From assembly GCF_013359905.1 (NCBI RefSeq), contig NZ_JABMCC010000089.1, forward strand, positions 1-64,000: a DNA stretch of 64,000 bases, given 5' to 3'. The translations under genes and the position numbers were made by a program. Positions 46,394-54,346 of this stretch are shown here, piece by piece. A model generated the notes under the pieces. That model was not told the origin of the DNA. It did no database searches and worked only from the letters and a program-made list of their open reading frames with translations. Each line of letters opens with the position of its first letter. Positions within the stretch are counted from its first letter, which is position 1. The DNA is from Paenibacillus taichungensis. GTDB lineage: Bacteria; Bacillota; Bacilli; Paenibacillales; Paenibacillaceae.

Positions 46394-46422
46394 CAAAGCC
46401 GAACACAGTGGTGTTCGGCTTT
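46394..46422. terminator. Terminator-like hairpin
   Basis: aaagccgaacac / gtgttcggcttt lies between the pseudogene start and the end of the 46429 gene. The T tract is better on the plus strand. Confidence 0.65.
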
Positions 46423-46428
46423 ATTTTC

Positions 46429-47433
46429 TCAATATACATAATATGAATGCGTCACCACACCATATTTTTCTTGATCCTCGATATAAAATACATAGGATGT
46501 ATATGCTCTCGCATTCATTGCCGTGCCCCAAGTATCACAATCAGAGGATAGTTGGTTACCGTTAATGCGATCCTTTGATGAAATGAACTCTCCTGCATAA
46601 CATATTGGAAGAATAATGTCTTTGTAATTATCATAAATCTCGATATCAATCTTACTTCCATCATCATCCCATACGATTGCCTGAGCCATTTTTGACCTAG
46701 AGAATATAAACCATTCAAGTGAAGATACGTGATCGGTCTCTATTTCCACTTGATAATCATATACATCTGTTCGAACTTCAATACTAGTTCTTTTTTCTGC
46801 TTCCATATCTGAGCCATATTTTAAAAGACGCAAATAATCTACATACTCATTTTCAGATGTCGTTTCGATATCCCAAGGACAAACGATTTCAACCTCTGAG
46901 ACAATATAAAGCATGTTATCCTCATAGCCATAGAATAGAGTACTCTTTGGCTTTAACAGACCGTAAGGCAAGACATCATCAAGTGAAACGCTGTGCAGAT
47001 GATATTGTTTATTGTTCATATATTTGTTTTCAACTTCCATAGCACTTCTGATATAAAAAATATCTTGATTGGAAATGCACCGCAGTGAAACCGGTGGAAT
47101 AAAACCAGAGTCAGTTATGTCCAACTCTGGCGCATCAATTAGAATCTGAATCGATACTTCCTGCCGATCATAATTATTCATTTCCAACACAGCTTCAAAG
47201 TTACTACAGTCCTCAAATCGTGTTCCTTTAAAAAGTGCTTGTATGACAATGTCATCAATCATTTTACGCTTGCTTATGAAATTGTTATTGTACAGATACA
47301 ACCCTAACTCGAAGTTTCTATTTAGATCATTTTCAAATTCATCTGATGCCTCAATTCCATAGTTATATCCGATATGATACTGATTATAATCATTTAATTG
47401 AACATCCAGCTCTTTATCTTCTACGTTAATCAT
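46429..47433 (-). CDS. Hypothetical protein, parent of the neighbouring pseudogene (334 aa)
   Basis: The 334-residue product has no recognised domain. GGAGTGATTTAA stands before the ATG, like the start of the pseudogene at 46353. The first 130 residues are duplicated in the broken downstream copy, which shows a tandem duplication followed by decay. It is rich in Asp, Glu and Tyr and seems beta-rich at the end. Confidence 0.6.
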   Translation of the reverse strand: MINVEDKELDVQLNDYNQYHIGYNYGIEASDEFENDLNRNFELGLYLYNNNFISKRKMIDDIVIQALFKGTRFEDCSNFEAVLEMNNYDRQEVSIQILIDAPELDITDSGFIPPVSLRCISNQDIFYIRSAMEVENKYMNNKQYHLHSVSLDDVLPYGLLKPKSTLFYGYEDNMLYIVSEVEIVCPWDIETTSENEYVDYLRLLKYGSDMEAEKRTSIEVRTDVYDYQVEIETDHVSSLEWFIFSRSKMAQAIVWDDDGSKIDIEIYDNYKDIILPICYAGEFISSKDRINGNQLSSDCDTWGTAMNARAYTSYVFYIEDQEKYGVVTHSYYVY

Positions 47434-47456
47434 TTAAATCACTCCGATTCTTTTTT

Positions 47457-47816
47457 TTAGAATACTAACTCAAAGTCCGCCGCAAACAGATTGGAAGAAC
47501 TTATGTCATTCTCAATGGCTGCAATCAACTCGCTGACTTTGTTCTCGTTATTGGGATTCATGTGTCGAATTTTCCCGGCAGATAGATTCTCCTCAGTGAT
47601 GACGTGCAAAGCAATAGTCAGATCAACTTCTGCTTTCCAATTAATCTGTTGATTTTGCTTCTCATCAACACGTACATTCTCGAGCAGATAAGCCCGAAAA
47701 TATCCATTTGTTTTCAGGAAGCAAAAACCGGCAATGCTCGGTAATTTAAATTGCTCTTCCCACCTTTTTGCATTTACCTTCAGAACAACGTAACTCTCTG
47801 CAATGGGTTTCTTCAT
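47457..47816 (-). CDS. Hypothetical protein (119 aa)
   Basis: The start is the ATG at 47816 with AAGGAG upstream; the ATG at 47831 lies in that site. The product is 119 residues with no recognised domain. A terminator-like hairpin (47843-47880) is 27 bases before the start. Confidence 0.6.
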   Translation of the reverse strand: MKKPIAESYVVLKVNAKRWEEQFKLPSIAGFCFLKTNGYFRAYLLENVRVDEKQNQQINWKAEVDLTIALHVITEENLSAGKIRHMNPNNENKVSELIAAIENDISSSNLFAADFELVF

Positions 47817-47842
47817 TTGCTTCTCCTTCATGCTCAGAACGC

Positions 47843-47880
47843 AAAAAAAGCGAAATCCTCTGAAGAGAATTTCGCTTTTC
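47843..47880 (-). terminator. Terminator-like hairpin before the 47816 gene
   Basis: Minus strand AAAAGCGAAATTCTCT / AGAGGATTTCGCTTTTTTT. Confidence 0.8.
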
Positions 47881-48179
47881 GATATATGCGCTAGGCAAGT
47901 TTTTTAATTTTTGGATAAGATCGTTTAGTACACTTCAAACAAAAGGAATGATTAATTGTGAATTCAAAAAATAGATCACCTTTTGTTCTAAAAAACGCCA
48001 TCATATAATCCTATGTACGCGTAACTCATCATTGCTCCATAATTAATGTTCTTATAATCATGTCCTATATTCACCCTTCAGACAACATCGTAATAACGTG
48101 CATGTCATATGTGTGAACCAATGAGGAGAGTAATCTAATAATTAACTTTATTCTATCGTATTCGCTGTTTTTATTCAAT

Positions 48180-48209
48180 AAAAAAAGCCGCCTCCTTTTG
48201 GAGACGGTT
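48180..48209 (-). terminator. Rho-independent terminator of the Spo0E-like gene
   Basis: Minus strand CCGTCTCC / GGAGGCGGCTTTTTT, nine bases after the stop at 48218. Confidence 0.85.
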
Positions 48210-48217
48210 TAACCTGA

Positions 48218-48397
48218 CTAAGTGGACGGTTTGTTGTATCTATTCAGAAGTCTATCGAGTTCAACCGACTTCTGAATTACAAATTGGTTTTGGAAGTTAA
48301 AGTTATGTTCTTCAGCTAGTGCTTCCAATTCTTTTCTTACTATTTCAATCTGGTATATATCAACGCCATCATTTTGATGAGAATGATTATTGTTCAT
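48218..48397 (-). CDS. Spo0E-like aspartyl phosphatase
   Basis: This is a 59-residue protein too short for usual ORF calling. Reading the minus strand from ATG 48397 (AGGAGAGG upstream) gives a small helical protein. It has IEIVRKELEALAEEHNFNF and, near its end, QKSVELDRLLNRY. The S.ELD.L.N pattern is the hallmark of Spo0E-like phosphatases, which remove phosphate from Spo0A and delay sporulation. The conserved Ser and Asp are visible in KSVELD. It ends in its own terminator. On a mobile element it may hold the host back from sporulation; that is inference. Confidence 0.8.
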   Translation of the reverse strand: MNNNHSHQNDGVDIYQIEIVRKELEALAEEHNFNFQNQFVIQKSVELDRLLNRYNKPST

Positions 48398-48424
48398 TAT
48401 AATTACCGCCTCTCCTGGTATAAG

Positions 48425-48457
48425 AAAAACGTAGACATAAGTCGTCTACGTTTTTTT
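48425..48457. terminator. Bidirectional terminator
   Basis: aaaaacgtagac / gtcgtctacgttttttt hairpin after the ThiF-like gene ends at 48469. Confidence 0.85.
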
Positions 48458-48468
48458 GGTGTTCTTTA

Positions 48469-49317
48469 TTATTCCGTGCCTAAAAGTCTAGAAAACTCCA
48501 CTGGATAGACCTTTACTTTACATTTATGTTTTAGCGTCAAATATGATTTGTGATTTGGAAGGGATAACTCACTGAAAAGTGAGTTGAAATAGGATACCAC
48601 TTCTAATGCGGCATATTTATTTGTGAGTAGTTTTTGAGGTTCTTTACTAATCAGTTGTGAACAAGCCATTTCCGAAGGTCCTATCGGATCTTCATCTTCT
48701 AACATGTCCGGGAATTCGGTACACACTGGATCAAGGATAGTCTCTCCTTTCCAACGCAGCCCGCACACGACCTGCCCGGTCCAACCAGTGGCCAAAAAAT
48801 CCGTCATCTCTTCCGTCGTCCATTGAGACATTGTTCTTTCATCTTGTGGCACGCGAGAACCCTCTACACCTACATCGATATAGATGAGATCTTCTTGAGA
48901 TAGGAAATATCTATGCATGAGCTGCCGGCTGAAGTTATTATCGACACATCCGATTAAAATAGGGATTTTAAGTTGGCAAAAACCCAAATTAAGATAGTCA
49001 TCATTAAACAGATTACTAAGTATCTGCTCTGAATCGACATAGCCCTGAGTGTAAGAAAACACAGGTACATTGTAGTGATTCCCATACCGTCGAGCCAAGA
49101 CCGTTGCTTTCTTTTGATCAATATCCTTAGGAAGGAACAATTGATTTTTGAGATTATGTTCTTCAACCGTATCGGGATCTGCAATCATGTAAGATCCCCT
49201 GATCCCGAAAATGTTCATCAGCTGTGTAATTTGTTGTATTACCGCTGATCCGTTTGCTCCACATCCTAATTGTACAATCTGAAAATAGGGTTTGAAATCA
49301 GAGGAGAATGTAATCAT
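48469..49317 (-). CDS. ThiF/E1-like adenylyltransferase (PRTRC ThiF type)
   Basis: The 282-residue protein shows the ThiF/E1 Rossmann fold. VQLGCGANGSAVIQQ lies near 14-28 and MIADPDTVEEHNLKNQLF near 43-60. A Lys in KATVLARRYGN and IGCVDNNFSR near 120 follow. The end reads DPVCTEFPDML, then IGPSEMACSQLISKEPQKLL and TNKYAALEVV. I know this order from the plasmid PRTRC-type ThiF proteins. E1-like enzymes adenylate the C-terminus of a ubiquitin-like protein. Candidate catalytic Cys residues are in GQVVCG (about 184) or DPVC (about 198). The ATG overlaps the stop of the JAB gene by four bases. It is the last gene of a five-gene operon. Confidence 0.8.
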   Translation of the reverse strand: MITFSSDFKPYFQIVQLGCGANGSAVIQQITQLMNIFGIRGSYMIADPDTVEEHNLKNQLFLPKDIDQKKATVLARRYGNHYNVPVFSYTQGYVDSEQILSNLFNDDYLNLGFCQLKIPILIGCVDNNFSRQLMHRYFLSQEDLIYIDVGVEGSRVPQDERTMSQWTTEEMTDFLATGWTGQVVCGLRWKGETILDPVCTEFPDMLEDEDPIGPSEMACSQLISKEPQKLLTNKYAALEVVSYFNSLFSELSLPNHKSYLTLKHKCKVKVYPVEFSRLLGTE

Positions 49318-50393
49318 TTTTGAGAATCCTCATGTTTTACGTCAGATTTAACCACTCTAACTTGAGGGTATGATGAAGTGTTTTGGAGGAAAGGAGAGGA
49401 AAATATTTTAGAAGGATTAATGGATAAGAATTTACCATTAACATGTACCCGGCATTTTATCTCAGGAAATAACTCATCCAATTTTCCGATGATTGTATAT
49501 ATACAAGTGCCAATTTCGCTTTCATCGTCCTGCGGAGATGGTTTGGCCGGGAAATTGTGATGTGAGTGTATTTCCATGACCTTGATACTACCATCAGCTA
49601 TACTGTTTTTAATTGGTTGAACATTCATTTTCGAGGCTTCTTGTGGAGGTATACTTAGAGTATAGTTCCCATCCAACAAAAAAATCTCCCCATAGACTTC
49701 GACTTCATGTTTCGTAAACTCTTTTGATATGCTTATGAATTCGCTAAGTAGCTGGAAAGGTATCAACGGTTTATTAAAGTTGATCCCCTCATAGAGTTGT
49801 TTAGCAATAGGTACACGCCCTGCCTTTGAACACGATGTGTACAGATCTCCATTTTTAATGTGATAAACGTATCCATCCGCTGAAGGGACATACATATTAT
49901 ATTTCGGATCTAGGTTTGCTTGCTCCAGAGAAGCGTATATTCCATGCCGGTCCTCTAAGCTCATGCCTCTCTTGCGCCCGTGAATTTGGGGAACAATGAT
50001 GTTAGATGTCGGTGGCATAGTAAGAGTGACATAATCACTATCACACATTTCTCCGTATTCCTCAGCCAACTTAAGTCTAAGGTCTTCCGTATTTATTGGC
50101 CTCCGTTCATCCGTATCACTTACGCGAATCCCGGTCTCGATTTCCTCAGTCTCGAAATACTCTGTGATGGGTGTAAGTACTCCATCATACTTAATACAGG
50201 TACTTAAGTTGACGTTGAGATTTTCGTATTTCACCGTCACCTTTTTGAACGGTGCATTGCTTTGAGCAAGTTTATTTTTGCGATTTTTTAAATCATGTTG
50301 CTGCTGTACCGCGGGTTTTAATATTTCCTGATCATCAGGAGATAAAAAAGCAAAGATATCCGTTTGTACATTATCGTGTGAATTATGAGTCAT
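49314..50393 (-). CDS. JAB/JAMM metallopeptidase with possible N-terminal ubiquitin-like region
   Basis: The 359-residue protein carries a JAMM motif near 272-288 (MEIHSHHNFPAKPSPQDDES). HSH and a following Asp bind zinc, and an upstream Glu (EVYGEIF) may be the catalytic acid. JAB proteases release ubiquitin-like proteins from targets or trim precursors. The N-terminal 130 residues are extra. Residues about 50-135 (KVTVKYENLNVNLST ... EDLRLKLAEEYGEM ... VTLTMPP) have the strand-helix-strand order of a small ubiquitin-like domain. This is weak, by-eye evidence. Start ATG has AGGAGCTGTCGACAA upstream. The ThiF gene follows with ATGA overlap, the E2-like gene precedes with 24 bases between. This is the E2-JAB-E1 order. 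Confidence 0.75.
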   Translation of the reverse strand: MTHNSHDNVQTDIFAFLSPDDQEILKPAVQQQHDLKNRKNKLAQSNAPFKKVTVKYENLNVNLSTCIKYDGVLTPITEYFETEEIETGIRVSDTDERRPINTEDLRLKLAEEYGEMCDSDYVTLTMPPTSNIIVPQIHGRKRGMSLEDRHGIYASLEQANLDPKYNMYVPSADGYVYHIKNGDLYTSCSKAGRVPIAKQLYEGINFNKPLIPFQLLSEFISISKEFTKHEVEVYGEIFLLDGNYTLSIPPQEASKMNVQPIKNSIADGSIKVMEIHSHHNFPAKPSPQDDESEIGTCIYTIIGKLDELFPEIKCRVHVNGKFLSINPSKIFSSPFLQNTSSYPQVRVVKSDVKHEDSQK

Positions 50394-50417
50394 TTGTCGA
50401 CAGCTCCTAGTTGTTTT

Positions 50418-51176
50418 TTAGAATTTAGTTAAAAAAGAATCTAAGGTAATGTTTTCACTCACAAGCCATTCATCAGGGAATTCAGAAGATTCCATTTTAC
50501 TGTATAGTTCTCTCAATTCAATGATACCTGATAGATTTCTGGATTCATTATAATAACAATTCGTACTTTGTGATCCGAAGAAAAGGTTATGCATAGTAAC
50601 GCATTGACCCAGCTTGGTTAATTGCGGTAACTGATTAGAACCCATACAGACTTTGCCGAAGCTAACATTGGCATAAGGGTATTTGAAAAGTTCTGTTTCG
50701 CCGGTTATGTTTTTATCTTGAACGCCAAAGCAGTACATTCCTTGAATCCTGCCACTGACTTCAATTTGATAGATAAATAAAAGCCTAGGATGGCCCACTT
50801 TTTGTAGTTTATCTTTGTAATAATACATATCCCAAAGTTGTTTTTGGACTTCGCACACCACAATATGTGTATTTGTTTTATCGTTTCTTATATATTTAAT
50901 CCAGCCTTTATTCATGAGTGGCGTTTCAATCCGCTCTTTTATAAGCGTGGAGCGCTTTACACCATGAATACTTAATTTTTTAGTGCTCGTTCGATGGCCC
51001 ACAATAGTTTTTGCATTCAACTCTCGAAGTTCTGCATCGATAATTGATTCAGCAAAGTCGTTGAAGGTCATCTCATAGTCCCCTAAAACTGCTCCAAGTT
51101 CATTTGAGACTTCGACATGACAGATTGGAATTGAAAAATCTCTTTGTTGAGACCAGGATACGTTAAATTTACGCAC
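50418..51176 (-). CDS. E2-like protein (Prok-E2_D/PRTRC protein B type)
   Basis: The 252-residue protein uses a GTG start. Its C-terminal half has HPRLLFIYQIE, then FKYPYANVSFGKVCMGSN near 165-178 and LPQLTKLGQCVTMHNLFFGS. This is the pattern of the E2-D family found in PRTRC cassettes, where the Cys in KVCMG would carry a ubiquitin-like protein as thioester. I rest the call on this motif and on the adjacent JAB and E1 genes. The N-terminal half has no recognised fold. The start overlaps the end of the 51169 gene by eight bases. Confidence 0.7.
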   Translation of the reverse strand: MRKFNVSWSQQRDFSIPICHVEVSNELGAVLGDYEMTFNDFAESIIDAELRELNAKTIVGHRTSTKKLSIHGVKRSTLIKERIETPLMNKGWIKYIRNDKTNTHIVVCEVQKQLWDMYYYKDKLQKVGHPRLLFIYQIEVSGRIQGMYCFGVQDKNITGETELFKYPYANVSFGKVCMGSNQLPQLTKLGQCVTMHNLFFGSQSTNCYYNESRNLSGIIELRELYSKMESSEFPDEWLVSENITLDSFLTKF

Positions 51177-51681
51177 GAATGATGGAATTCCTTTCCATTA
51201 GGGATTTCATTTTAACGACCATTTTAATTATGTGCTCCAGATAAAAACTGAAGTATCCAGCATAGTCTTCAATTGTTAAAACGATCATTTTAAAATCTTG
51301 GCTTAGTTTAATTTCCATGTGAGAAGGACTATAGTCACAATGTACAATGGTTAGAAAAGAACTCATATTGGACCCAAAATCGTCTTCACTCATCAAGTCT
51401 CGTATAATTGTTCCACTGAATTGATAAATAATTTCGTCTTTATTATCATCACTCGTATCGTCCACGGTAATCCCAATCTCCGAATACATAAGTCTAATTA
51501 GAGTGAAAAAAAGACAAGATCCTCCCACACCATAATGATATGAGTTATCTATAATCCATTGTTCTTCTCCTGTTTTAAGTTGATTAAGATCTACTCCGAA
51601 ATCGTAAGCAATCTTAAGCATTCTCAGATTGTCCATCGAAGCTCTTATGTTATCAACGTCGTTATCATAAAATAAAAGCAT
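51169..51681 (-). CDS. Operon protein of unknown function (170 aa)
   Basis: The start ATG at 51681 has AAAGGAG upstream; the longer frame begins inside the upstream gene. The 170-residue product has no recognised domain. It lies directly before the E2-like gene and overlaps it. PRTRC cassettes carry additional small proteins of unknown function next to the E2-like gene, so this may be an analogue; that is positional inference. Confidence 0.6.
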   Translation of the reverse strand: MLLFYDNDVDNIRASMDNLRMLKIAYDFGVDLNQLKTGEEQWIIDNSYHYGVGGSCLFFTLIRLMYSEIGITVDDTSDDNKDEIIYQFSGTIIRDLMSEDDFGSNMSSFLTIVHCDYSPSHMEIKLSQDFKMIVLTIEDYAGYFSFYLEHIIKMVVKMKSLMERNSIIRA

Positions 51682-51692
51682 GTTACACTCCT

Positions 51693-52055
51693 TTAGATAA
51701 AATCGTCTTCGTGAATTAATAGTTTTTTGTTGTGATACGCGAATGAATGGCAATGTTGAGTTATAATGGCGTATTCATAAAATGGGTTATACCAATTGTT
51801 TTTGGCATGTTCTTGGTAGCCCCAGGAATCAGCAGTTTCATGCGAATCCAAGTAAAAAGCCCTGTCAAAAGCTTGATTGATGTCGCTCATGTTAAATGAG
51901 GAAAAATCGACATGCTTCACAAGTCTAGCTCCAGAGAAGTAGTAGTCAATGATCCTGTAGACATTCTCTGTTTTAACCAAGTTGTTATCCAAACTTTTTT
52001 CGGTGAGTCTTTTCTCAAAACGTTCCAAATCGAATAATACTTTTACTTCATTCAC
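51693..52055 (-). CDS. First protein of the E1/E2/JAB operon, unknown (120 aa)
   Basis: The product is 120 residues with a GTG start and GAGGATGATCTAA upstream. No domain was recognised. Its position at the head of the operon would fit an additional PRTRC protein or the substrate, but it lacks a visible C-terminal Gly-Gly end. A terminator-like hairpin (52085-52124) lies about 30 bases before it. Confidence 0.6.
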   Translation of the reverse strand: MNEVKVLFDLERFEKRLTEKSLDNNLVKTENVYRIIDYYFSGARLVKHVDFSSFNMSDINQAFDRAFYLDSHETADSWGYQEHAKNNWYNPFYEYAIITQHCHSFAYHNKKLLIHEDDFI

Positions 52056-52084
52056 TTAGATCATCCTCTGTCATCAGAAAGTAG

Positions 52085-52124
52085 AAAAAGGTGTCTGCAT
52101 TACTCAGCAGAAACACCTTTTTTG
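52085..52124. terminator. Terminator-like hairpin between dnaN and the E1/E2/JAB operon
   Basis: aaaaaggtgtctgc / gcagaaacaccttttttg. The whole gap from the dnaN stop (52133) to the next start (52055) is 77 bases, so there is no room for a separate promoter. Confidence 0.8.
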
Positions 52125-52132
52125 TTCATTTC

Positions 52133-53305
52133 TTATTTTGTTTGCTTACTGCTTCTATACGGCAGAATGAGCTGTACATCACCATTTAAGTCTTCCGGAT
52201 TAATTAATATAGGGCCTAAATCTCCAGTTAGCACGACCCTAACCATCTTACTCTGATAAGCTTTGAGAGCTTCAATGAAATATTTCGTATTAATCGATAC
52301 GGACATCTCATCACCATAAAATTCGTTGATGAAGATTTCTCCTCGACCTGCAGCTAAAGAGGTATCGTCAGATGTTAATTCGATACTTCCTTCAGGATTG
52401 GTCTTCATAATTGTTATTCCGCCTTTACTACTATCCCCTTTTAGAATAAATTGCATCTCCAGGGAAGCGAGTAGCTCCGTACGATGAATTAGGAAGCTTG
52501 CTTTATAATCCTCATTAACGGGTATGATCCTATCGATGTTTGGATAGGTTCCCTCCAGCAGTGTCGTGGTATATGTCGTATCACCTGATTGTATAATTAG
52601 ACGATTATCCACATTATATAAATCTACTTTGTTGCTATTAATAAGTTTAGAAATCTTGCTTAATGGTTCAGCGGATACGACCATGCCATTGCCAAACTCA
52701 ACAAGTGAATCGGTCTTATAGCTGGCTCTTGCTAATCGATGCCGGTTTGTTGTGGAAAATATGAGTTCACCATCATTTTGCTTGATATGCACTCCTGTAA
52801 AAATTGGAGTCGATTCATCAGTACTGGCTGCAAATACGGTTTTACTTAGTATTGCAATAAAATGCGATGATTCAAGCGTCAGCAATGGTTTCCCTTTTTT
52901 TGAGATGAATTTTGGAAATTCAACAGCACTAATACCCTGCATATTGATCTCCGTTTTTATCTTTGTATCAACGGATTGCAAGTTGATAAGCCTCTGATCT
53001 GTGCTTTCTTCGTTCGGATGATCAGAGACAGTAATACAGACACCTGATCCCATTTTTTTGATAATATCAATAATTAATGGAGGGATCATGACTGATCCAA
53101 TGTCAAAAACCTCTAACTCCTGGTCTTTAGTTTTGATAATATGCTCCGTTGAGTTAACCGTATTATCCGTGGTTAATATAAGACCTTTTTTTGTGACATG
53201 AAACTTGATCATAGTGCAAATCGGGAATTTTGTGGACTTATCTAATGTTTCTTTTACCTTGACCAACCCATCTAACAACAATTTAGTTTTTATTTGAATT
53301 TTCAT
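52133..53305 (-). CDS. dnaN: DNA polymerase III beta subunit (sliding clamp)
   Basis: The 390-residue protein has the three-domain clamp fold. It opens with MKIQIKTKLLLDGLVKVKET. VSAEPLSKISKLINSNKVDLY and LLEGTYPNIDRIIPVNEDYK lie in the middle. The end reads DLGPILINPEDLNGDVQLIL. Clamps close around DNA and hold polymerase and other enzymes there. A standard host dnaN sits by dnaA near the origin; this copy, among unfamiliar genes, is probably an element-borne second clamp, as some phages and megaplasmids carry. Start ATG has AAAGGATGTTCATAA upstream. Terminator-like hairpins lie on both sides (52085-52124 and 53336-53378). Confidence 0.85.
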   Translation of the reverse strand: MKIQIKTKLLLDGLVKVKETLDKSTKFPICTMIKFHVTKKGLILTTDNTVNSTEHIIKTKDQELEVFDIGSVMIPPLIIDIIKKMGSGVCITVSDHPNEESTDQRLINLQSVDTKIKTEINMQGISAVEFPKFISKKGKPLLTLESSHFIAILSKTVFAASTDESTPIFTGVHIKQNDGELIFSTTNRHRLARASYKTDSLVEFGNGMVVSAEPLSKISKLINSNKVDLYNVDNRLIIQSGDTTYTTTLLEGTYPNIDRIIPVNEDYKASFLIHRTELLASLEMQFILKGDSSKGGITIMKTNPEGSIELTSDDTSLAAGRGEIFINEFYGDEMSVSINTKYFIEALKAYQSKMVRVVLTGDLGPILINPEDLNGDVQLILPYRSSKQTK

Positions 53306-53335
53306 TTATGAACATCCTTTCGAATTATGGCTAAC

Positions 53336-53378
53336 AAAAAAGGCTCAAGTTACTGAAAAAAGTAACCGTGCCTTTTTT
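53336..53378. terminator. Terminator-like hairpin before dnaN
   Basis: AAAAAAGGC.CGGTTACT / AGTAAC.TGAGCCTTTTTT on the minus strand between the 53377 gene and dnaN (31 bases before its ATG). Confidence 0.8.
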
Positions 53379-53988
53379 ATTTTGGAATCTCAACTTTAAC
53401 TTTAAGCAAACGCTGTATGCTCTCAGTTAAGCCGATATGTTTAATAATTTCGTGAATAGTAACACAATACAAATTACTTTGAATGACCAAACCATACTGG
53501 GTTGATTGTTTATATACTAACTTGCCGTATTTATCTGAGATCAAACCTGAAGTGTCTACACCCATAGGGTAGCCATACTTTTTCATACAGACCTGGAACA
53601 TCAGTTTCATGTCGAATGAATCAAGTTCAAGGTTACGAATGACTGAAGCTTTCCAAAGATTGCTACGTTTTTTTAAACCTTGAAGTACATGTTGCATTAG
53701 GATCTTCAATTTGTGACCTTTGCTTGGTTGATAAATGGCCAAGCATAAACGGTCCCATGAAGCATCGCTCATATCCAATCCTACCCTTTTCCAAATGATT
53801 ACCTCAGTGCTTTGATCGGCTGCAGAACATGCTTTCCTAATCTCATGTTTCACACTGTTCTCAGAAGATACATAGATACATTCCTGTTGCTTATCCTTAT
53901 TAAAGGTGATCTTAAGAGATGGCATTCCAGGTACTACATTAGTCACCGATGTCCAATCAAATTTCTTTCTTTTAAAAAGTATCAACAT
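53377..53988 (-). CDS. Hypothetical protein (203 aa)
   Basis: The start ATG at 53988 has AAGGAGGCGTGTA upstream; the longer frame is not supported. The product is 203 residues, basic, with no recognised domain. A terminator-like hairpin lies 29 bases before its start, and another directly follows its stop. Confidence 0.6.
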   Translation of the reverse strand: MLILFKRKKFDWTSVTNVVPGMPSLKITFNKDKQQECIYVSSENSVKHEIRKACSAADQSTEVIIWKRVGLDMSDASWDRLCLAIYQPSKGHKLKILMQHVLQGLKKRSNLWKASVIRNLELDSFDMKLMFQVCMKKYGYPMGVDTSGLISDKYGKLVYKQSTQYGLVIQSNLYCVTIHEIIKHIGLTESIQRLLKVKVEIPK

Positions 53989-54346
53989 TACACGCCTCCT
54001 TGGATTTTTATGCAATAAAAAAAACGCACGACTTCGCGAAAGCGATGTCATGCGTTTTGGATGCAAAAAGTTTAAATTCGTTGTTAGTTTAAGACTGTAA
54101 CCGGTTGATTAAACAATGGCTTTAATAAGGAATGACTCCCTGTGTTTCGCCAAGTTCATATTGTCTTCACTTACTAAAAGTGTTCACAATGTTCTTCTTC
54201 ATCCTGATAAATAACGCTTACCAGTCCAATCATGTCGCTGTAATTTTATCATCTCATTTGTTGAGTACATAAACACAGATACATTGAAGAGTGTAGATTT
54301 CATAAATTAGGTTCATTTTACCTTAAAATCTACAAAAAATAAAGCT
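53989..54346. other. Leader or intergenic region
   Basis: About 360 bases with no clear gene. On the minus strand it ends at the hairpin 54017-54058 just before the 53988 start. A 19-codon frame within (MIGLVSVIYQDEEEHCEHF) has no good ribosome binding site and is not called. Confidence 0.45.
54017..54058 (-). terminator. Terminator-like hairpin before the 53988 gene
   Basis: Minus strand AAAACGCATGACATCGCTTTC / GCGAAGTCGTGCGTTTTTTTT. Confidence 0.8.

Larger units (their letters stand above)
47817..48217. other. Leader or intergenic region
   Basis: About 400 bases. Two terminator hairpins (47843-47880 and 48180-48209) bound a stretch of about 300 bases without a convincing gene. A 36-residue frame with CLKC (minus strand, about 47897-48007) has no clear ribosome binding site and is not called. 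Confidence 0.45.

Noticed and set aside
47897..48007. 36-residue minus-strand frame with CLKC
   Set aside because: No clear ribosome binding site and no family; it lies in a leader-like region between two terminators.
54017..54346. 19-residue frame (MIGLVSVIYQDEEEHCEHF) as a leader peptide
   Set aside because: It lacks a ribosome binding site and any conserved pattern I can name.
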